A stretch of DNA of 64,000 bases, taken from contig NZ_LQOX01000150.1 of assembly GCF_002102175.1 (NCBI RefSeq), positions 19,415 through 83,414 of the forward strand. Reading direction: 5' to 3'. The notes beneath the pieces are model-generated. The model had not been told where the DNA came from, did not search any database, and was given only the letters and a program-made list of their open reading frames with translations. Positions 1 through 8,501 of the stretch are shown here, one piece after another. This DNA is from Mycobacterium gastri. GTDB taxonomy: Bacteria > Actinomycetota > Actinomycetes > Mycobacteriales > Mycobacteriaceae. Numbering within the stretch: position 1 is the stretch's first letter; every line of letters begins with the position of its first letter. The position numbers and the translations under genes are program-made.

Positions 1-278
1 GGCAGCGTCCGGACTCCGGCGCGGTATTCCCAGCCGTGATGGGCCAGCCCCACCAGCCCATTGGTTTGCGGGTAGCGACCGGTGAACAGCGATCCGCGCG
101 ACGGCGAGCACAGCGGTGCGGTGGCGTGCGCCCGGGTGAATAAGATCCCCTCGGCGGCAAGCTGGTCCAGTCGTGGGCTCACGACATCCGGGTGACCGTA
201 GACACCGAGGTAGCGCCCCAGGTCGTGCCAATGCACGATCAGCACGTTGTCGTTGCCGTCGTTGCGTTCACCGGTCAC
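1..278 (-). CDS. Sulfatase (N-terminal part, runs off the left edge)
   Basis: Only the first ~92 residues are inside the window. The start is the GTG at 276-278, followed directly by a typical alkaline-phosphatase-fold beta strand (VLIVHWHDLG). The formylglycine-modification signature of type I sulfatases, C-S-P-S-R-G followed by LFTGRYPQTNG, lies near residues 55-70. In this family the Cys of CxPSR is oxidised to formylglycine and hydrolyses sulfate esters. No signal peptide is visible at the start, which suggests a cytoplasmic enzyme. The substrate cannot be read from this fragment. The call is firm at family level only. Confidence 0.85.
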   Translation of the reverse strand, partial: MTGERNDGNDNVLIVHWHDLGRYLGVYGHPDVVSPRLDQLAAEGILFTRAHATAPLCSPSRGSLFTGRYPQTNGLVGLAHHGWEYRAGVRTL

Positions 279-344
279 CGTCTGCCACCTCTCGAGCCAG
301 CTTGCGGCGGCGACGATACCCGGTATAAGCAGAGCCGGCGAAGT

Positions 345-995
345 TCACGCCCTTCCCCAGCGGTTCTCCCAGACGAACTCCGGTAGCGGTCGCGCGACGG
401 CCCAGCCGTCCAACTCCAGCGAGGGCCGGTCCGGAAACTCGGGCACCGGCCCCACACACAGCACTGCCACCGGTTCGGCGCCGGCAGGCATGTCCAGCAG
501 GTCCGCCAACCGTCGCGGATCGAACAGGGACACCCAGCCCATGCCGAGGCCTTCGGCGCGCGCTGCCAGCCACAGATTCTGGATCGCGCAGGAGACCGAC
601 GCCAGATCCATCTGGGGTAGTGTGCGCCGGCCGAATATGTGCACGTCCCGGTTGTCGCACAGCGCCACCACCAGCAGCTCGGCGCATTCGAGAATGCCCT
701 CGACCTTGAGCGCAAGAAACTCCTCGGCCCGCTCACCCAGGGCTTGGGCGGTCAGCGCGCGCTCCTCGTCGACGAGGGCGTGGATGTCTTTGCGCAGCGC
801 ATCATCGGTGATCCGGATGAATCGCCACGGCTGCATCAGGCCGACACTGGGCGCGGCGTGTGCGGCATGCAGCAGGCGTGCCAGCACCTCCGCGGGCACC
901 ACGCTGCCGGGCACGAAGCGGCGCATGTCGCGACGTTCGGAGATCACGCGATACACCGCCTGCCGCTCGGCGGCGGTGAACGCAAATTCCGTCAC
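345..995 (-). CDS. bluB: BluB-like 5,6-dimethylbenzimidazole synthase / nitroreductase-fold flavoprotein
   Basis: A 216-residue nitroreductase-fold protein. BluB enzymes cleave reduced FMN with oxygen to make 5,6-dimethylbenzimidazole, the lower ligand of vitamin B12. Family features seen are the N-terminal ERRDMRRF segment, the HAAPSVGLMQPWRF flavin-contact region and the LGMGWVSLFDP segment near the C-terminal third. I chose the GTG at 993-995 because the FAFTAAERQAVYR domain begins just after it. The frame stays open upstream, but that stretch overlaps the next gene and reads as Arg/Ser-rich shadow sequence. It corresponds in position to M. tuberculosis Rv0306. Ordinary nitroreductase activity cannot be excluded by sequence alone. 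Confidence 0.82.
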   Translation of the reverse strand: MTEFAFTAAERQAVYRVISERRDMRRFVPGSVVPAEVLARLLHAAHAAPSVGLMQPWRFIRITDDALRKDIHALVDEERALTAQALGERAEEFLALKVEGILECAELLVVALCDNRDVHIFGRRTLPQMDLASVSCAIQNLWLAARAEGLGMGWVSLFDPRRLADLLDMPAGAEPVAVLCVGPVPEFPDRPSLELDGWAVARPLPEFVWENRWGRA

Positions 996-1035
996 CTGGT
1001 CATCGTAGAAAAGGTGCGGCCCGTTGCGGCCCTGA

Positions 1036-1518
1036 TCACGGACTGTAGGTAACTCCGACCGCGCGGAAGACGTATTCAGGTGGCATATCGAAGGCGAGCG
1101 AACGCAGCGGCAGGCGGGCCAACACGTCGTCGCCGATGTCGGCCTTGAAGTGCAGCGAGAGGCCGCCATGAAATCTTGGGTCGACCTTGCCGACGTCGAG
1201 ATCGAGCTGCAGACCCGTCGACGAGATCTCGGCCGTTGCGCCGCCCGTCTGCGGCGCATCCCAGCGCACGTCGACGACACGGCCCGCCAACTTGGGCAGC
1301 GACGAGAGCGTTCCGAGCACCCGCTGCGAGGTGAACGCCAGCGCGCCCGGGTAGCTGGCAATGCTGTGCGATGCCCGCAAACCGGGAATTGCGCCCGTGA
1401 ACCGCCTGGTGACCGCGACATACTCTTCGAGGTAGATGAGTCCTTCGGCCTCTAGCTGATCCCGCAAGTCGGCGGGTAGCTTGCCGATGCCGAACATTCT
1501 GCGAAAAATCACCGCCAT
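1036..1518 (-). CDS. Conserved hypothetical protein (Rv0307c-like)
   Basis: A 160-residue soluble protein with no catalytic motif I recognise. The start at 1516-1518 (MAVIFRRMFGIG) is followed by a helical, Leu/Glu-rich segment and then a beta-rich part (VTRRFTGAIPGLRASHS, ALAFTSQRVLGTLS), resembling a small PH-like or lipid-binding fold, though this is a guess. It is transcribed toward bluB with a 40-bp gap, so the two may be co-transcribed. The neighbouring phosphatase gene diverges from it. The reading frame remains open far upstream, but that part is antisense to two well-supported genes and was discarded. Confidence 0.75.
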   Translation of the reverse strand: MAVIFRRMFGIGKLPADLRDQLEAEGLIYLEEYVAVTRRFTGAIPGLRASHSIASYPGALAFTSQRVLGTLSSLPKLAGRVVDVRWDAPQTGGATAEISSTGLQLDLDVGKVDPRFHGGLSLHFKADIGDDVLARLPLRSLAFDMPPEYVFRAVGVTYSP

Positions 1519-1575
1519 GAGGCCAGTATGGGGCCGCTCGGGCCGGGCCGCACCGTCGCCTGGTATCCGTTGAAC

Positions 1576-2244
1576 ATGATCCGTCGCCCGATCAGTGTGG
1601 CCGCGATGCTCGCGGCGGCTGCGACCGTCGGCTACGCCCTCTTGTGGGTGGGGCACCGCCAGGACTGGGGTTGGGTGCACGGATTGGATTGGTCGTTGTT
1701 GAACGCCGCGCACGACATCGGGATCAAGCATCCCGCCTGGGTGAACTTCTGGGTCGGCGTGTCGTTCGTGCTGGGCCCCATCCCCATGCGGCTGATCGGC
1801 ATAGTGATGGCGGTGGTTGCGGCGTTGCAGCACAGGGCGCGGATGGCGCTGCTGCTGTTGGCCTGTTTGCCGCTCAACGGATTGGTCACGATGGCCGCCA
1901 AAGATCTGGCCGGCCGGCCACGACCGGTGACCGAGTTCGTCACCGCGCCATCGACCTCGTTCCCGTCCGGGCATGCGCTCGAGTTGACGGCCAGTGTGCT
2001 TGCGCTGCTGACCTTCCTGCTGCCGATGACGAGTCGCCGGTGGCTGCGCGTCGTCTCGGTCGCGGTGGCCGCGCTGGGTGTGGTGACGGTCGGCATTGCC
2101 CGGGTGGCTTTGAATGTGCACCACCCGTCCGACGTGATCGCGGGATGGTTGCTGGGATACGTGTATTTTCTGGTGTGCCTGTGGGTGTTTCGGCCGATAC
2201 CGGTACGGAGTGCGGAGCCGGCCCGGCTTGCCGAAGCCCGCTGA
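1576..2244 (+). CDS. PAP2-family membrane phosphatase
   Basis: A 222-residue polytopic membrane protein with all three PAP2 signatures: K-x6-R-P (KDLAGRPRP), PSGHA, and R-x5-H-x3-D in ARVALNVHHPSDV. These form the active site of lipid phosphate phosphatases such as phosphatidic acid or undecaprenyl pyrophosphate phosphatase. About five or six hydrophobic spans surround the motifs. The ATG at 1576 is preferred over an upstream ATG at 1528 because the hydrophobic region starts directly after it. Likely role: dephosphorylating a polyprenyl or glycerolipid phosphate at the membrane. The exact substrate is not readable. Matches Rv0308 by order. Confidence 0.87.
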   Translation: MIRRPISVAAMLAAAATVGYALLWVGHRQDWGWVHGLDWSLLNAAHDIGIKHPAWVNFWVGVSFVLGPIPMRLIGIVMAVVAALQHRARMALLLLACLPLNGLVTMAAKDLAGRPRPVTEFVTAPSTSFPSGHALELTASVLALLTFLLPMTSRRWLRVVSVAVAALGVVTVGIARVALNVHHPSDVIAGWLLGYVYFLVCLWVFRPIPVRSAEPARLAEAR

Positions 2245-2346
2245 CGCCCTGCGGCGCGGCGCTTTTCGCAGTGTCTCGGTGCGGTGATCCAACCGGGACG
2301 AAACCTTTACTTGACCCTGAGGTTTCGTCCCCTTGACGATGAAACG

Positions 2347-3003
2347 ATGCACCGACTGGGAGCTGTACTGTGTGCTGCGGTGTGCCTGGCCGGGGCGGCC
2401 CTGGGATTCGCGCCGGTGACCGTCGCGGCGGGCAATCCGTGGTTCGCGAACTCGGTCGGCAATGCCACGCAGGTGATTTCGGTGGTCTCGACCGGCGGCT
2501 CCACCGCGAAAATGGATGTGTACCAGCGCACCGCCGCCGGCTGGCAGCCACTCAAGACCGGGATTGCCACCCATGTCGGTTCGGCGGGAATGGCGCCGCA
2601 GGCCAAGAGCGGCTATCCGGCTACCCCGATGGGCGTCTACAGCCTGGACTCGGCGTTCGGCACCGCGCCCAATCCCGGTGGCGGACTTCCGTATACGCAA
2701 GTCGGACCCAACCACTGGTGGAGCGGGGACGACCACAGCCCCACCTTCAACAGCATGCAGGTGTGTCAGAAGGCCCAATGCCCGTTCAACACCGCCGAGA
2801 GTGAGAACCTGCAGATCCCGCAGTACAAGCATTCGGTGGTGATGGGCGTCAACAAGAACAAGGTGCCCGGAGGCGGTGCCGCGTTCTTCTTCCACACCAC
2901 CGACGGCGGCCCCACTGAGGGTTGCGTCGCGATCGACGATGCCACGCTGGTGCAGATCATCCGGTGGTTGCGGCCCGGCGCGGTGATCGCGATCACGAAG
3001 TGA
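2347..3003 (+). CDS. Secreted YkuD/L,D-transpeptidase-like protein (Rv0309-like)
   Basis: A 218-residue exported protein. Residues 1-28 form a signal peptide (hydrophobic core LCAAVCLAGAALGFAPV, probable cleavage after VAA). The C-terminal part carries a YkuD-type catalytic region with His183 and Cys193 in the context GGPTEGCVAID, a variant of the usual S/T-x-G-C motif. Such enzymes form 3-3 crosslinks in peptidoglycan or attach proteins to it. The 5' neighbour encodes a PAP2 phosphatase, also a cell-envelope function. The start ATG at 2347 directly precedes the signal peptide. Whether it is a true transpeptidase or a relative with another acyl-transfer role is open. Confidence 0.82.
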   Translation: MHRLGAVLCAAVCLAGAALGFAPVTVAAGNPWFANSVGNATQVISVVSTGGSTAKMDVYQRTAAGWQPLKTGIATHVGSAGMAPQAKSGYPATPMGVYSLDSAFGTAPNPGGGLPYTQVGPNHWWSGDDHSPTFNSMQVCQKAQCPFNTAESENLQIPQYKHSVVMGVNKNKVPGGGAAFFFHTTDGGPTEGCVAIDDATLVQIIRWLRPGAVIAITK

Positions 3004-3012
3004 CCGGGGCCG

Positions 3013-3528
3013 TCAGTCAGCCAGAGCGCGGCCCGGTCGCACGGTGAACCCGAGGTTGGCCACCGACATCGTCGCCTCGTAGGTGCGGTCGTATCCGGTG
3101 GCGCTGATCCGCCAGCCGTCGGCGGTGCGCCGATACTCGTCGCGGTAGAACGCCGCGCCGATCAGCATGAAATTGGCTTCGGCGACGATGACGCGATCCT
3201 GCAGATACCAGCTGCCCGTCGCGGTGTCGCCGGTCACGATGATCTCCGGATGGGTCACCCGGTGTTCGGTGATGATGTTGGGCCCCAACGCCGAGCGCAG
3301 GTAGTCCACGACGTCGCCGCGGTTGGAAAAGTGCAGATCCTTGCCCATCGACGAGCCGTAGTCGCCGCGCACGTCCTCGGTCAGGGTATCGGCGAAGTCG
3401 TCCCAGTGCTTGGTGTCCAAGGCGCGCAGATAGCGGTACTTGATCCGTTTGATTGCTTCGACATCCTTGACATCGGCGACATGTGCGACATCCGCCGCGA
3501 GGGCTGCCAGGTCTGCAGGGTTCATCAC
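3013..3528 (-). CDS. SnoaL-like/NTF2-fold protein (Rv0310c-like)
   Basis: A 171-residue protein of the SnoaL-like, NTF2-fold superfamily. The pattern AIKRIKYRYLRALDTKHWDD is the typical first helix, followed by LTEDVRGDYG and alternating strands ending in the Trp-containing DGWRISATGYDRTYE segment. Related proteins are polyketide cyclases, small isomerases or ring-hydroxylating-dioxygenase beta-like folds, so a specific reaction cannot be assigned. Two adjacent Met codons at 3523-3528 both fit as the start. It diverges from the next gene, whose start lies 40 bp away, so the two share a short promoter region. Confidence 0.78.
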   Translation of the reverse strand: MMNPADLAALAADVAHVADVKDVEAIKRIKYRYLRALDTKHWDDFADTLTEDVRGDYGSSMGKDLHFSNRGDVVDYLRSALGPNIITEHRVTHPEIIVTGDTATGSWYLQDRVIVAEANFMLIGAAFYRDEYRRTADGWRISATGYDRTYEATMSVANLGFTVRPGRALAD

Positions 3529-3568
3529 GTCATTGCAGCACGTTCGCCGCCGACATTATCGTCGGGGC

Positions 3569-4798
3569 ATGAGCCAATCCCGCTACGCCGGGTTGTCGCG
3601 CGCGGAGCTGGCAATCCTGGTGCCCGAACTGCTGTTGATCGGGCAGCTGATCGACCGCTCCGGCATGGCGTGGTGCATCCAGGCGTTCGGTCGCGAGGAG
3701 ATGCTGCAGATCGCGATCGAGGAGTGGGCCGCAGCCAGCCCGATCTACACCAAGCGTATGCAACAGGCGCTGAACTTCGAGGGCGACGACGTGCCCACCA
3801 TTTTCAAGGGCCTGCAACTCGACATCGGCGCTCCGCCGCAATTCATGGACTTCCGCTTCACGATCCACGATCGCTGGCACGGCGAATTCCGCCTCGACCA
3901 CTGCGGTGCGCTGCTCGATGTCGAACCGATGGGCGACGAGTATGTCTTCGGCATGTGCCACACCATCGAAGACCCGACCTTCGACGCTACGGCCGTGGCG
4001 ACCAACCCGCGGGCGCAGGTTCGGCCCATCCACCGGCCGCCGCGCATACCAGCCGACCGGCATCCGCACTGCGCGTGGACCGTCGTCATCGACGAGTCCC
4101 ACCCCGAGGCCCGGAGCATCCCGGCGCTGGACGTCGTTGCGCAAAGTAAAGCTGCCAGTTGGGAATTGGCAGTCATCGACCGTTCCGATGACGGACTCGC
4201 CGACTATTCGGGCCCGCTGCTGTCCGATCTGGACTTCGGCGCCTTCTCCCACTCGGCGCTGGTGCGCATAGCCGACGAAGTATGCCTGCAAATGCACCTG
4301 CTCTACCTGTCGTTCGCCATCGCGGTCGGCAAACGCGCCGGCGAGGACGCCGAACTGGTCCGGTCGATCGGCTCCCGCCAGTTGATCGGGATAGCCGGGC
4401 TGGCCGCGGAACGCATTCAGCGCGCACTGGCCCTGCCCGGCGGAATCGACGGCGTGTTACGGGTATTCGAGTTGCACCCGCTGTTCAACCCCGCCGGCTA
4501 TATCGAGGCCGAGACGACGGGGGACAGGTTGATTGCGCACCGCTCGCCGGGGCACGACGACGCCGCATGGATTTCGCTGTGCACACCCGAATCCGGACAA
4601 CCGCTGCAGGCGATCGCCACCGCGGTCGACCCGCACGTCGCCGTCCGGGTCGGCGGGACGAACACCGAGTGGACCGCCGAACTGGTGAAAACCGAGACCC
4701 CGGCATCGGAATTGCCGGAGGTGTTGGTGGCCAAGGTAAGTGGCGGGTCGAGCTTTGTATTCCGGCCCAGGCGTTCGCTGCCGCTTACCGCGGTCTGA
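3569..4798 (+). CDS. Conserved hypothetical protein, 409 aa (Rv0311-like)
   Basis: A 409-residue soluble protein with no motif I can tie to a reaction. It starts at ATG 3569 (MSQSRYAGLSRAEL) with a helical N-terminus containing ELAILVPELLLIGQLIDR, then a beta-rich middle with many His and Asp residues (HGEFRLDHCGALLDVEP, HPHCAWTVVID), and ends in SFVFRPRRSLPL. The conserved Cys/His-rich middle (FGMCHTIEDPTFD) would be compatible with a metal or heme site, but this is inference. The length equals what I remember for Rv0311. It lies 150 bp upstream of the Hsp70-like gene on the same strand. Confidence 0.72.
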   Translation: MSQSRYAGLSRAELAILVPELLLIGQLIDRSGMAWCIQAFGREEMLQIAIEEWAAASPIYTKRMQQALNFEGDDVPTIFKGLQLDIGAPPQFMDFRFTIHDRWHGEFRLDHCGALLDVEPMGDEYVFGMCHTIEDPTFDATAVATNPRAQVRPIHRPPRIPADRHPHCAWTVVIDESHPEARSIPALDVVAQSKAASWELAVIDRSDDGLADYSGPLLSDLDFGAFSHSALVRIADEVCLQMHLLYLSFAIAVGKRAGEDAELVRSIGSRQLIGIAGLAAERIQRALALPGGIDGVLRVFELHPLFNPAGYIEAETTGDRLIAHRSPGHDDAAWISLCTPESGQPLQAIATAVDPHVAVRVGGTNTEWTAELVKTETPASELPEVLVAKVSGGSSFVFRPRRSLPLTAV

Positions 4799-4951
4799 CC
4801 CGGCGCCGTCTGTCAAGGCGGTGGCTATACCTTTTCGGTGACGACACGGCATCGACCGTATACCAATAAGCTTGGGAGCAAACCCAATACGGTATGCCCG
4901 CGGCTATGGTTGACCCTGGCCTTCGACCCTATCGACGAAAGTATCCGCTCT

Positions 4952-6823
4952 ATGTACGACCCGCTGGGGTTGTCGATCGGGACCACGAACCTGGTTGCGG
5001 CATCTCACCGAAGCACTCCGGTCATCCGTCGCGCTGTGCTGACGCTGTACCCGCATTGCGCGCCGAAAATCGGTGTGCTCGGCCACAACCCGGACGTGGC
5101 CGAGTCCGGCACATTGATGAGTGGCTTTGTGGAACGCGTCGGCGACTCGGTCGCCCTGGTGTCCCCGGACGGGTCGGCTCACGATCCGGACCTGCTGACG
5201 GTCGAGGCGCTGGACGCGATGGTGGTCGCCGCCGGCGCGGACGCGAGTTCGTCGGAGATCGCGATCGCCGTCCCGGCATGCTGGAAACCGGGCGCTATTC
5301 AGGCGCTGCGCAACGCCTTGCGCACCCACGTCGGCTTCGTGCGTAGCGGCATGGCGCCGCAGCTGGTCCCGGACGTAATCGCGGCGATGACGGCGGCGAA
5401 CGCCGAACTGGCTATCCCGGCCGGTGGCGTGGTCGGTTTGCTCGATTTCGGTGGCTCGGCCTCGTACGCCACCTTGGTGGAGACCAAGTCCGATTTCGAA
5501 CCGGTAAGCGCCACACTGCGTTACGAGGATTTCTCCGGCGAACAGATCGACCAGACGATATTGCTGCATGTCATCGACCGGCTCGGCCACGACGACATCG
5601 ATTCGGCCGGCACCGCCGCCGTCGCCCAACTCGGCCTACTGAAGGAACAGTGCCGAGAGGCCAAGGAGCGGTTATCCACCGACGCTGTCACGGAATTGGC
5701 TGCGGAGCTGGCCGGAACCAGAACTACGATCCGGCTCACCCGGGACACGTTCGATGACCTGATCCAGGATCGGCTGACGGGTTTCATCTATGCGTTCGAC
5801 GACATGCTGGCGCGCAACAAGGCGAGCTGGACCGACCTGGCGGCGGTGGTCGCCGTCGGCGGTGGCGCCAGCATTCCGCTTGTCACTCAACGCCTTTCCT
5901 TTCACACCCGGCTCCCGGTGCTGACCGTCTCGCAGCCGGCCTGCGCGGCGGCGGCCGGCGCGATGTTGCTGGCTGCCCGTGGACCAGAGCTGGACTTTCG
6001 CACTCGGACATCCGTCGGGTTGATGGCCAGGGCTGCGGCCGCGTCCGGTACCGCCCTGATCGAGCTGCCGGCCGGCGATGTGATGGTGATCGACCAGGAG
6101 GCGGTGACCGATCGCGAGCTGGCCTGGTCGCAAACGGACTTCCCGGGCGACGTGCCGGTGCGGTTCGAGGGTGACTCGTACAACGAGGACGGCCCGTGCT
6201 GGTCGATGCGCTTGAACGTGATGGACCCGCCCAAAGAACCCCCGTGGCGCCGGTTGCGGTTCTCTCAGCTGCTGATCGGGCTCTCCGCGGTGGTGGCGAT
6301 GACCGCGATCGGTGGTGTGGCATTCACCTTGACCGGCGTCGAGCGGCGCCAGGCTCCCGTGGTGCCCAGTGTGGTGCCGCTGCCCGCGCCCTCCGTGTCG
6401 CTGCGGCCGAGCGCTGCGGTGCCCAGCCCGGTCAAGGCGCCGCCCATCTCGGTGCCGGTGCCCAGTGCGGCACCGGCCCCCACCACCGTGGCGCCGCCAC
6501 CGCCGCCATCGCCGACGTTGACGCCACCACCGCCGGTGACCACGACAACCGCGCCTCGGCTCACCACCACCACGAGTCCCCGGCCGACCAGCACCACCTC
6601 GGCGGCGCCGACCACGACGGTCGAGCCCGAGGACACCACCGCCGAGGAAGCACCCACCGCCACCTCGACGGTGAAGATGACCACGGAGTGGTTGCACGTC
6701 CCGCTGCTGCCCGTGCCGATACCGATTCAGGTGCCGGCGAATCAGGCTCCGCAAAACCCGGCGCCCCAGACCCAGCAGCCTCAAGGGCCGCAAAACCCGT
6801 TCGCGAGTTCCGGCACCCCCTGA
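4952..6823 (+). CDS. Hsp70/actin-like ATPase domain with membrane anchor and Pro/Thr-rich tail (Rv0312-like)
   Basis: A 623-residue protein in three parts. Residues 1 to ~400 are an Hsp70/actin-like nucleotide-binding domain: LGLSIGTTNLVA is the phosphate-1 loop, VVGLLDFGGSASYATLV resembles phosphate-2, and VVAVGGGASIPLVTQRL the adenosine motif. There is no peptide-binding domain. A single transmembrane span lies at about 440-462 (LLIGLSAVVAMTAIGGVAF). The rest is Pro/Thr/Ala-rich and ends near residues 583-595 with HVPLLPVPIPIQVP. The topology predicts a cytoplasmic ATPase and an extracytoplasmic tail, the reverse of a normal chaperone. The start ATG 4952 is placed where the Hsp70 fold begins. 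A paralog with the same layout lies at 48521-50275. Confidence 0.82.
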   Translation: MYDPLGLSIGTTNLVAASHRSTPVIRRAVLTLYPHCAPKIGVLGHNPDVAESGTLMSGFVERVGDSVALVSPDGSAHDPDLLTVEALDAMVVAAGADASSSEIAIAVPACWKPGAIQALRNALRTHVGFVRSGMAPQLVPDVIAAMTAANAELAIPAGGVVGLLDFGGSASYATLVETKSDFEPVSATLRYEDFSGEQIDQTILLHVIDRLGHDDIDSAGTAAVAQLGLLKEQCREAKERLSTDAVTELAAELAGTRTTIRLTRDTFDDLIQDRLTGFIYAFDDMLARNKASWTDLAAVVAVGGGASIPLVTQRLSFHTRLPVLTVSQPACAAAAGAMLLAARGPELDFRTRTSVGLMARAAAASGTALIELPAGDVMVIDQEAVTDRELAWSQTDFPGDVPVRFEGDSYNEDGPCWSMRLNVMDPPKEPPWRRLRFSQLLIGLSAVVAMTAIGGVAFTLTGVERRQAPVVPSVVPLPAPSVSLRPSAAVPSPVKAPPISVPVPSAAPAPTTVAPPPPPSPTLTPPPPVTTTTAPRLTTTTSPRPTSTTSAAPTTTVEPEDTTAEEAPTATSTVKMTTEWLHVPLLPVPIPIQVPANQAPQNPAPQTQQPQGPQNPFASSGTP

Positions 6824-6849
6824 GCTGACTCCGCGCCTGGTAGTCAGCT
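6823..6849 (+). terminator. Hairpin at the stop of the Hsp70-like gene
   Basis: Perfect 8-bp inverted repeat AGCTGACT / AGTCAGCT with an 11-nt loop, beginning on the last base of the stop codon and followed by a short TTTGAG. It may end transcription or protect the 3' end. No long T-run follows, so the terminator role is inferred. Confidence 0.5.
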
Positions 6850-7048
6850 TTGAGCTTAACCAGAACGGGTCCGCGACCTGCTGGACGCGAGTAATGTCCA
6901 AATTGGGCACAACTTTATAAGCGCCAGCTATTTGGATGTAACTAGTCGCACCAGCAATGCGGCGTGAGGATTGTCGACGGCGGCCGGCGCGGTACGTTCG
7001 TCCGCCTTAGATCCCATGGCTAGTTACCACATGGCCTGGGAGGGCCAG

Positions 7049-8434
7049 ATGGACATCGTACTTGGGGTATCAATAGAGCCCTCGGCAGTCCGCTTGGTGC
7101 TGATCGAAGGCGAAAACGCCGACGGTGCCACCGTCGAGGAAGAGAGCTTCGAGGTCGCCGGGTCGCAGGACTCGGCGAACTCGGCGAACTCGGCGGTGGC
7201 CGCCGAGGCGATTGCGGCCATTGTTGGCACCCGCCAGGGCGCGGCCGAGGGCGGCTACTGGTTGACATCGACCGGGGTGACGTGGATCGACCCCGGTGGG
7301 GCTGCTGCGCTGCGTGACGAGCTTGCCGCCCGCGACATCGGAAGCGTCATGTTGGTGTCGCCGTTGCTCGCCGCGGCCGCCCTGGCACAGACCGTCGGCG
7401 CCGCGCTCGACTACCAGCACATCGCGATGCTGTTCGTCGAGGCCGGCAGCGCGACGCTGGCAGTCGTCGACGTCACCGACGGCTCGATCGTCGACCTGCA
7501 TCGGCAGTCCCTTGGCGCCCACAGCGCCGTAGCGGCCGAACTGGCGCCGATGGTCTCCGGTCTCGACGCGGCGAGTTCACGGGCGGACGGGGTGTTCCTG
7601 ATCGGTTGCGGGGTCGACATCGTCCCGGTCAAGCCCGCGCTGGAAGCCGCGACATCGCTGGTGGTGAGCGTCCCCGAGGAGCCCGACATGGCGCTGGCCC
7701 GCGGCGCGGCGCTGGCGTCGGCGAATGCGCCGCTCTTCGTGTCGTCGACGGCCGCGCTGGCCTACGCGCTGGACCCGGGCACCGGCGAAGTGAACCCGCG
7801 CGCCCTGAGCCCGACCTACCTGGACGTCAGTGCTCATGCCGACCCCGGGCAGGGCGCCCTAGCCTACAGCGCCCTCGACGAAGACGACGACGAGATCGCT
7901 GCGCGGCGCCGGCCGGTGAGGCTGGTCGGTAGCGCCGTGGCCGCGGCGGCGGCCCTGGCGAGCGGGCTACTGGTGATCTCATCTGATGTCCGGCCGACGG
8001 CTGCTCCGCAGCTCAGCCCACCCGAGGCCGCCGTCACCGTGCCCACGGTCCAGGCCCAGCCCGAGACACCGCCGCAGGCGCAGTTGCCTGCTCCGAGCCC
8101 TGCGCCGGCCGCGCCGCCACCGGAGGCGGCCCCGCCACCGGCCTCGCCGGCGCCGCCCCCGGCGGTTGCCCAGCCGCCCCCAACGGCGGTCAATGCGGCA
8201 CCGCCGCCGGCGCCCCGTCGCGCGCCGACTCGCCAGGCGCCGGTGCAGGCCCCGCCACCGGCAGCGCCGGCGACCACGCCGCCGGCCGCGCCGCCGCCGG
8301 CGCCAGCGCCGGCACCGGAGGCGCCCCCGCCCAGCCCGATCGCGACGATGTACCTGCACGTCCCGTTCGTCACCATCCCGATTCCGATCTACCCGCCGGC
8401 GCCACCGCCGCCCCCGCCCGAGCCGGGGCCGTAG
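7049..8434 (+). CDS. DUF7159-type membrane protein with Pro/Ala-rich tail
   Basis: A 461-residue protein whose N-terminal ~280 residues start MDIVLGVSIEPSAVRLVLIE and contain GGYWLTSTGVTW and ALARGAALASAN. This looks like a degenerate actin/Hsp70-type fold, and I recognise it as the mycobacterial family called DUF7159. A transmembrane span lies at about 291-311 (LVGSAVAAAAALASGLLVISS), followed by ~130 residues of Pro/Ala and a terminus with LHVPFVTIPIPIYPP. The ATG at 7049 is chosen because homology with the paralog at 20665 starts exactly there and AGGG precedes it. It lies downstream of the Hsp70-like gene in the same direction, and its tail motif resembles that gene's. Function unknown. 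Confidence 0.78.
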   Translation: MDIVLGVSIEPSAVRLVLIEGENADGATVEEESFEVAGSQDSANSANSAVAAEAIAAIVGTRQGAAEGGYWLTSTGVTWIDPGGAAALRDELAARDIGSVMLVSPLLAAAALAQTVGAALDYQHIAMLFVEAGSATLAVVDVTDGSIVDLHRQSLGAHSAVAAELAPMVSGLDAASSRADGVFLIGCGVDIVPVKPALEAATSLVVSVPEEPDMALARGAALASANAPLFVSSTAALAYALDPGTGEVNPRALSPTYLDVSAHADPGQGALAYSALDEDDDEIAARRRPVRLVGSAVAAAAALASGLLVISSDVRPTAAPQLSPPEAAVTVPTVQAQPETPPQAQLPAPSPAPAAPPPEAAPPPASPAPPPAVAQPPPTAVNAAPPPAPRRAPTRQAPVQAPPPAAPATTPPAAPPPAPAPAPEAPPPSPIATMYLHVPFVTIPIPIYPPAPPPPPPEPGP

Positions 8435-8490
8435 GCGGGTAGCGGATCGGGTCGACTGCCCGCACACTGGGCAGTAACCGGATGAATTTC

Positions 8491-8498
8491 GAGGAGGT
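8491..8498 (+). promoter_or_regulatory. Strong ribosome binding site fixing a GTG start
   Basis: GAGGAGGT four bases before the GTG at 8502. This is nearly the full anti-16S complement and decides the start of the downstream small gene. Confidence 0.7.
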
Positions 8499-8501
8499 CG
8501 C

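Noticed and set aside
345..1421. 358-residue reading of the BluB frame
   Set aside because: The first ~140 residues are antisense to the Rv0307c-like gene and Arg/Ser-rich. The family homology starts at the GTG at 993-995.
1036..2895. 619-codon minus-strand frame
   Set aside because: Most of it is antisense to the PAP2 and YkuD genes. Only its last 160 codons are the Rv0307c-like gene.
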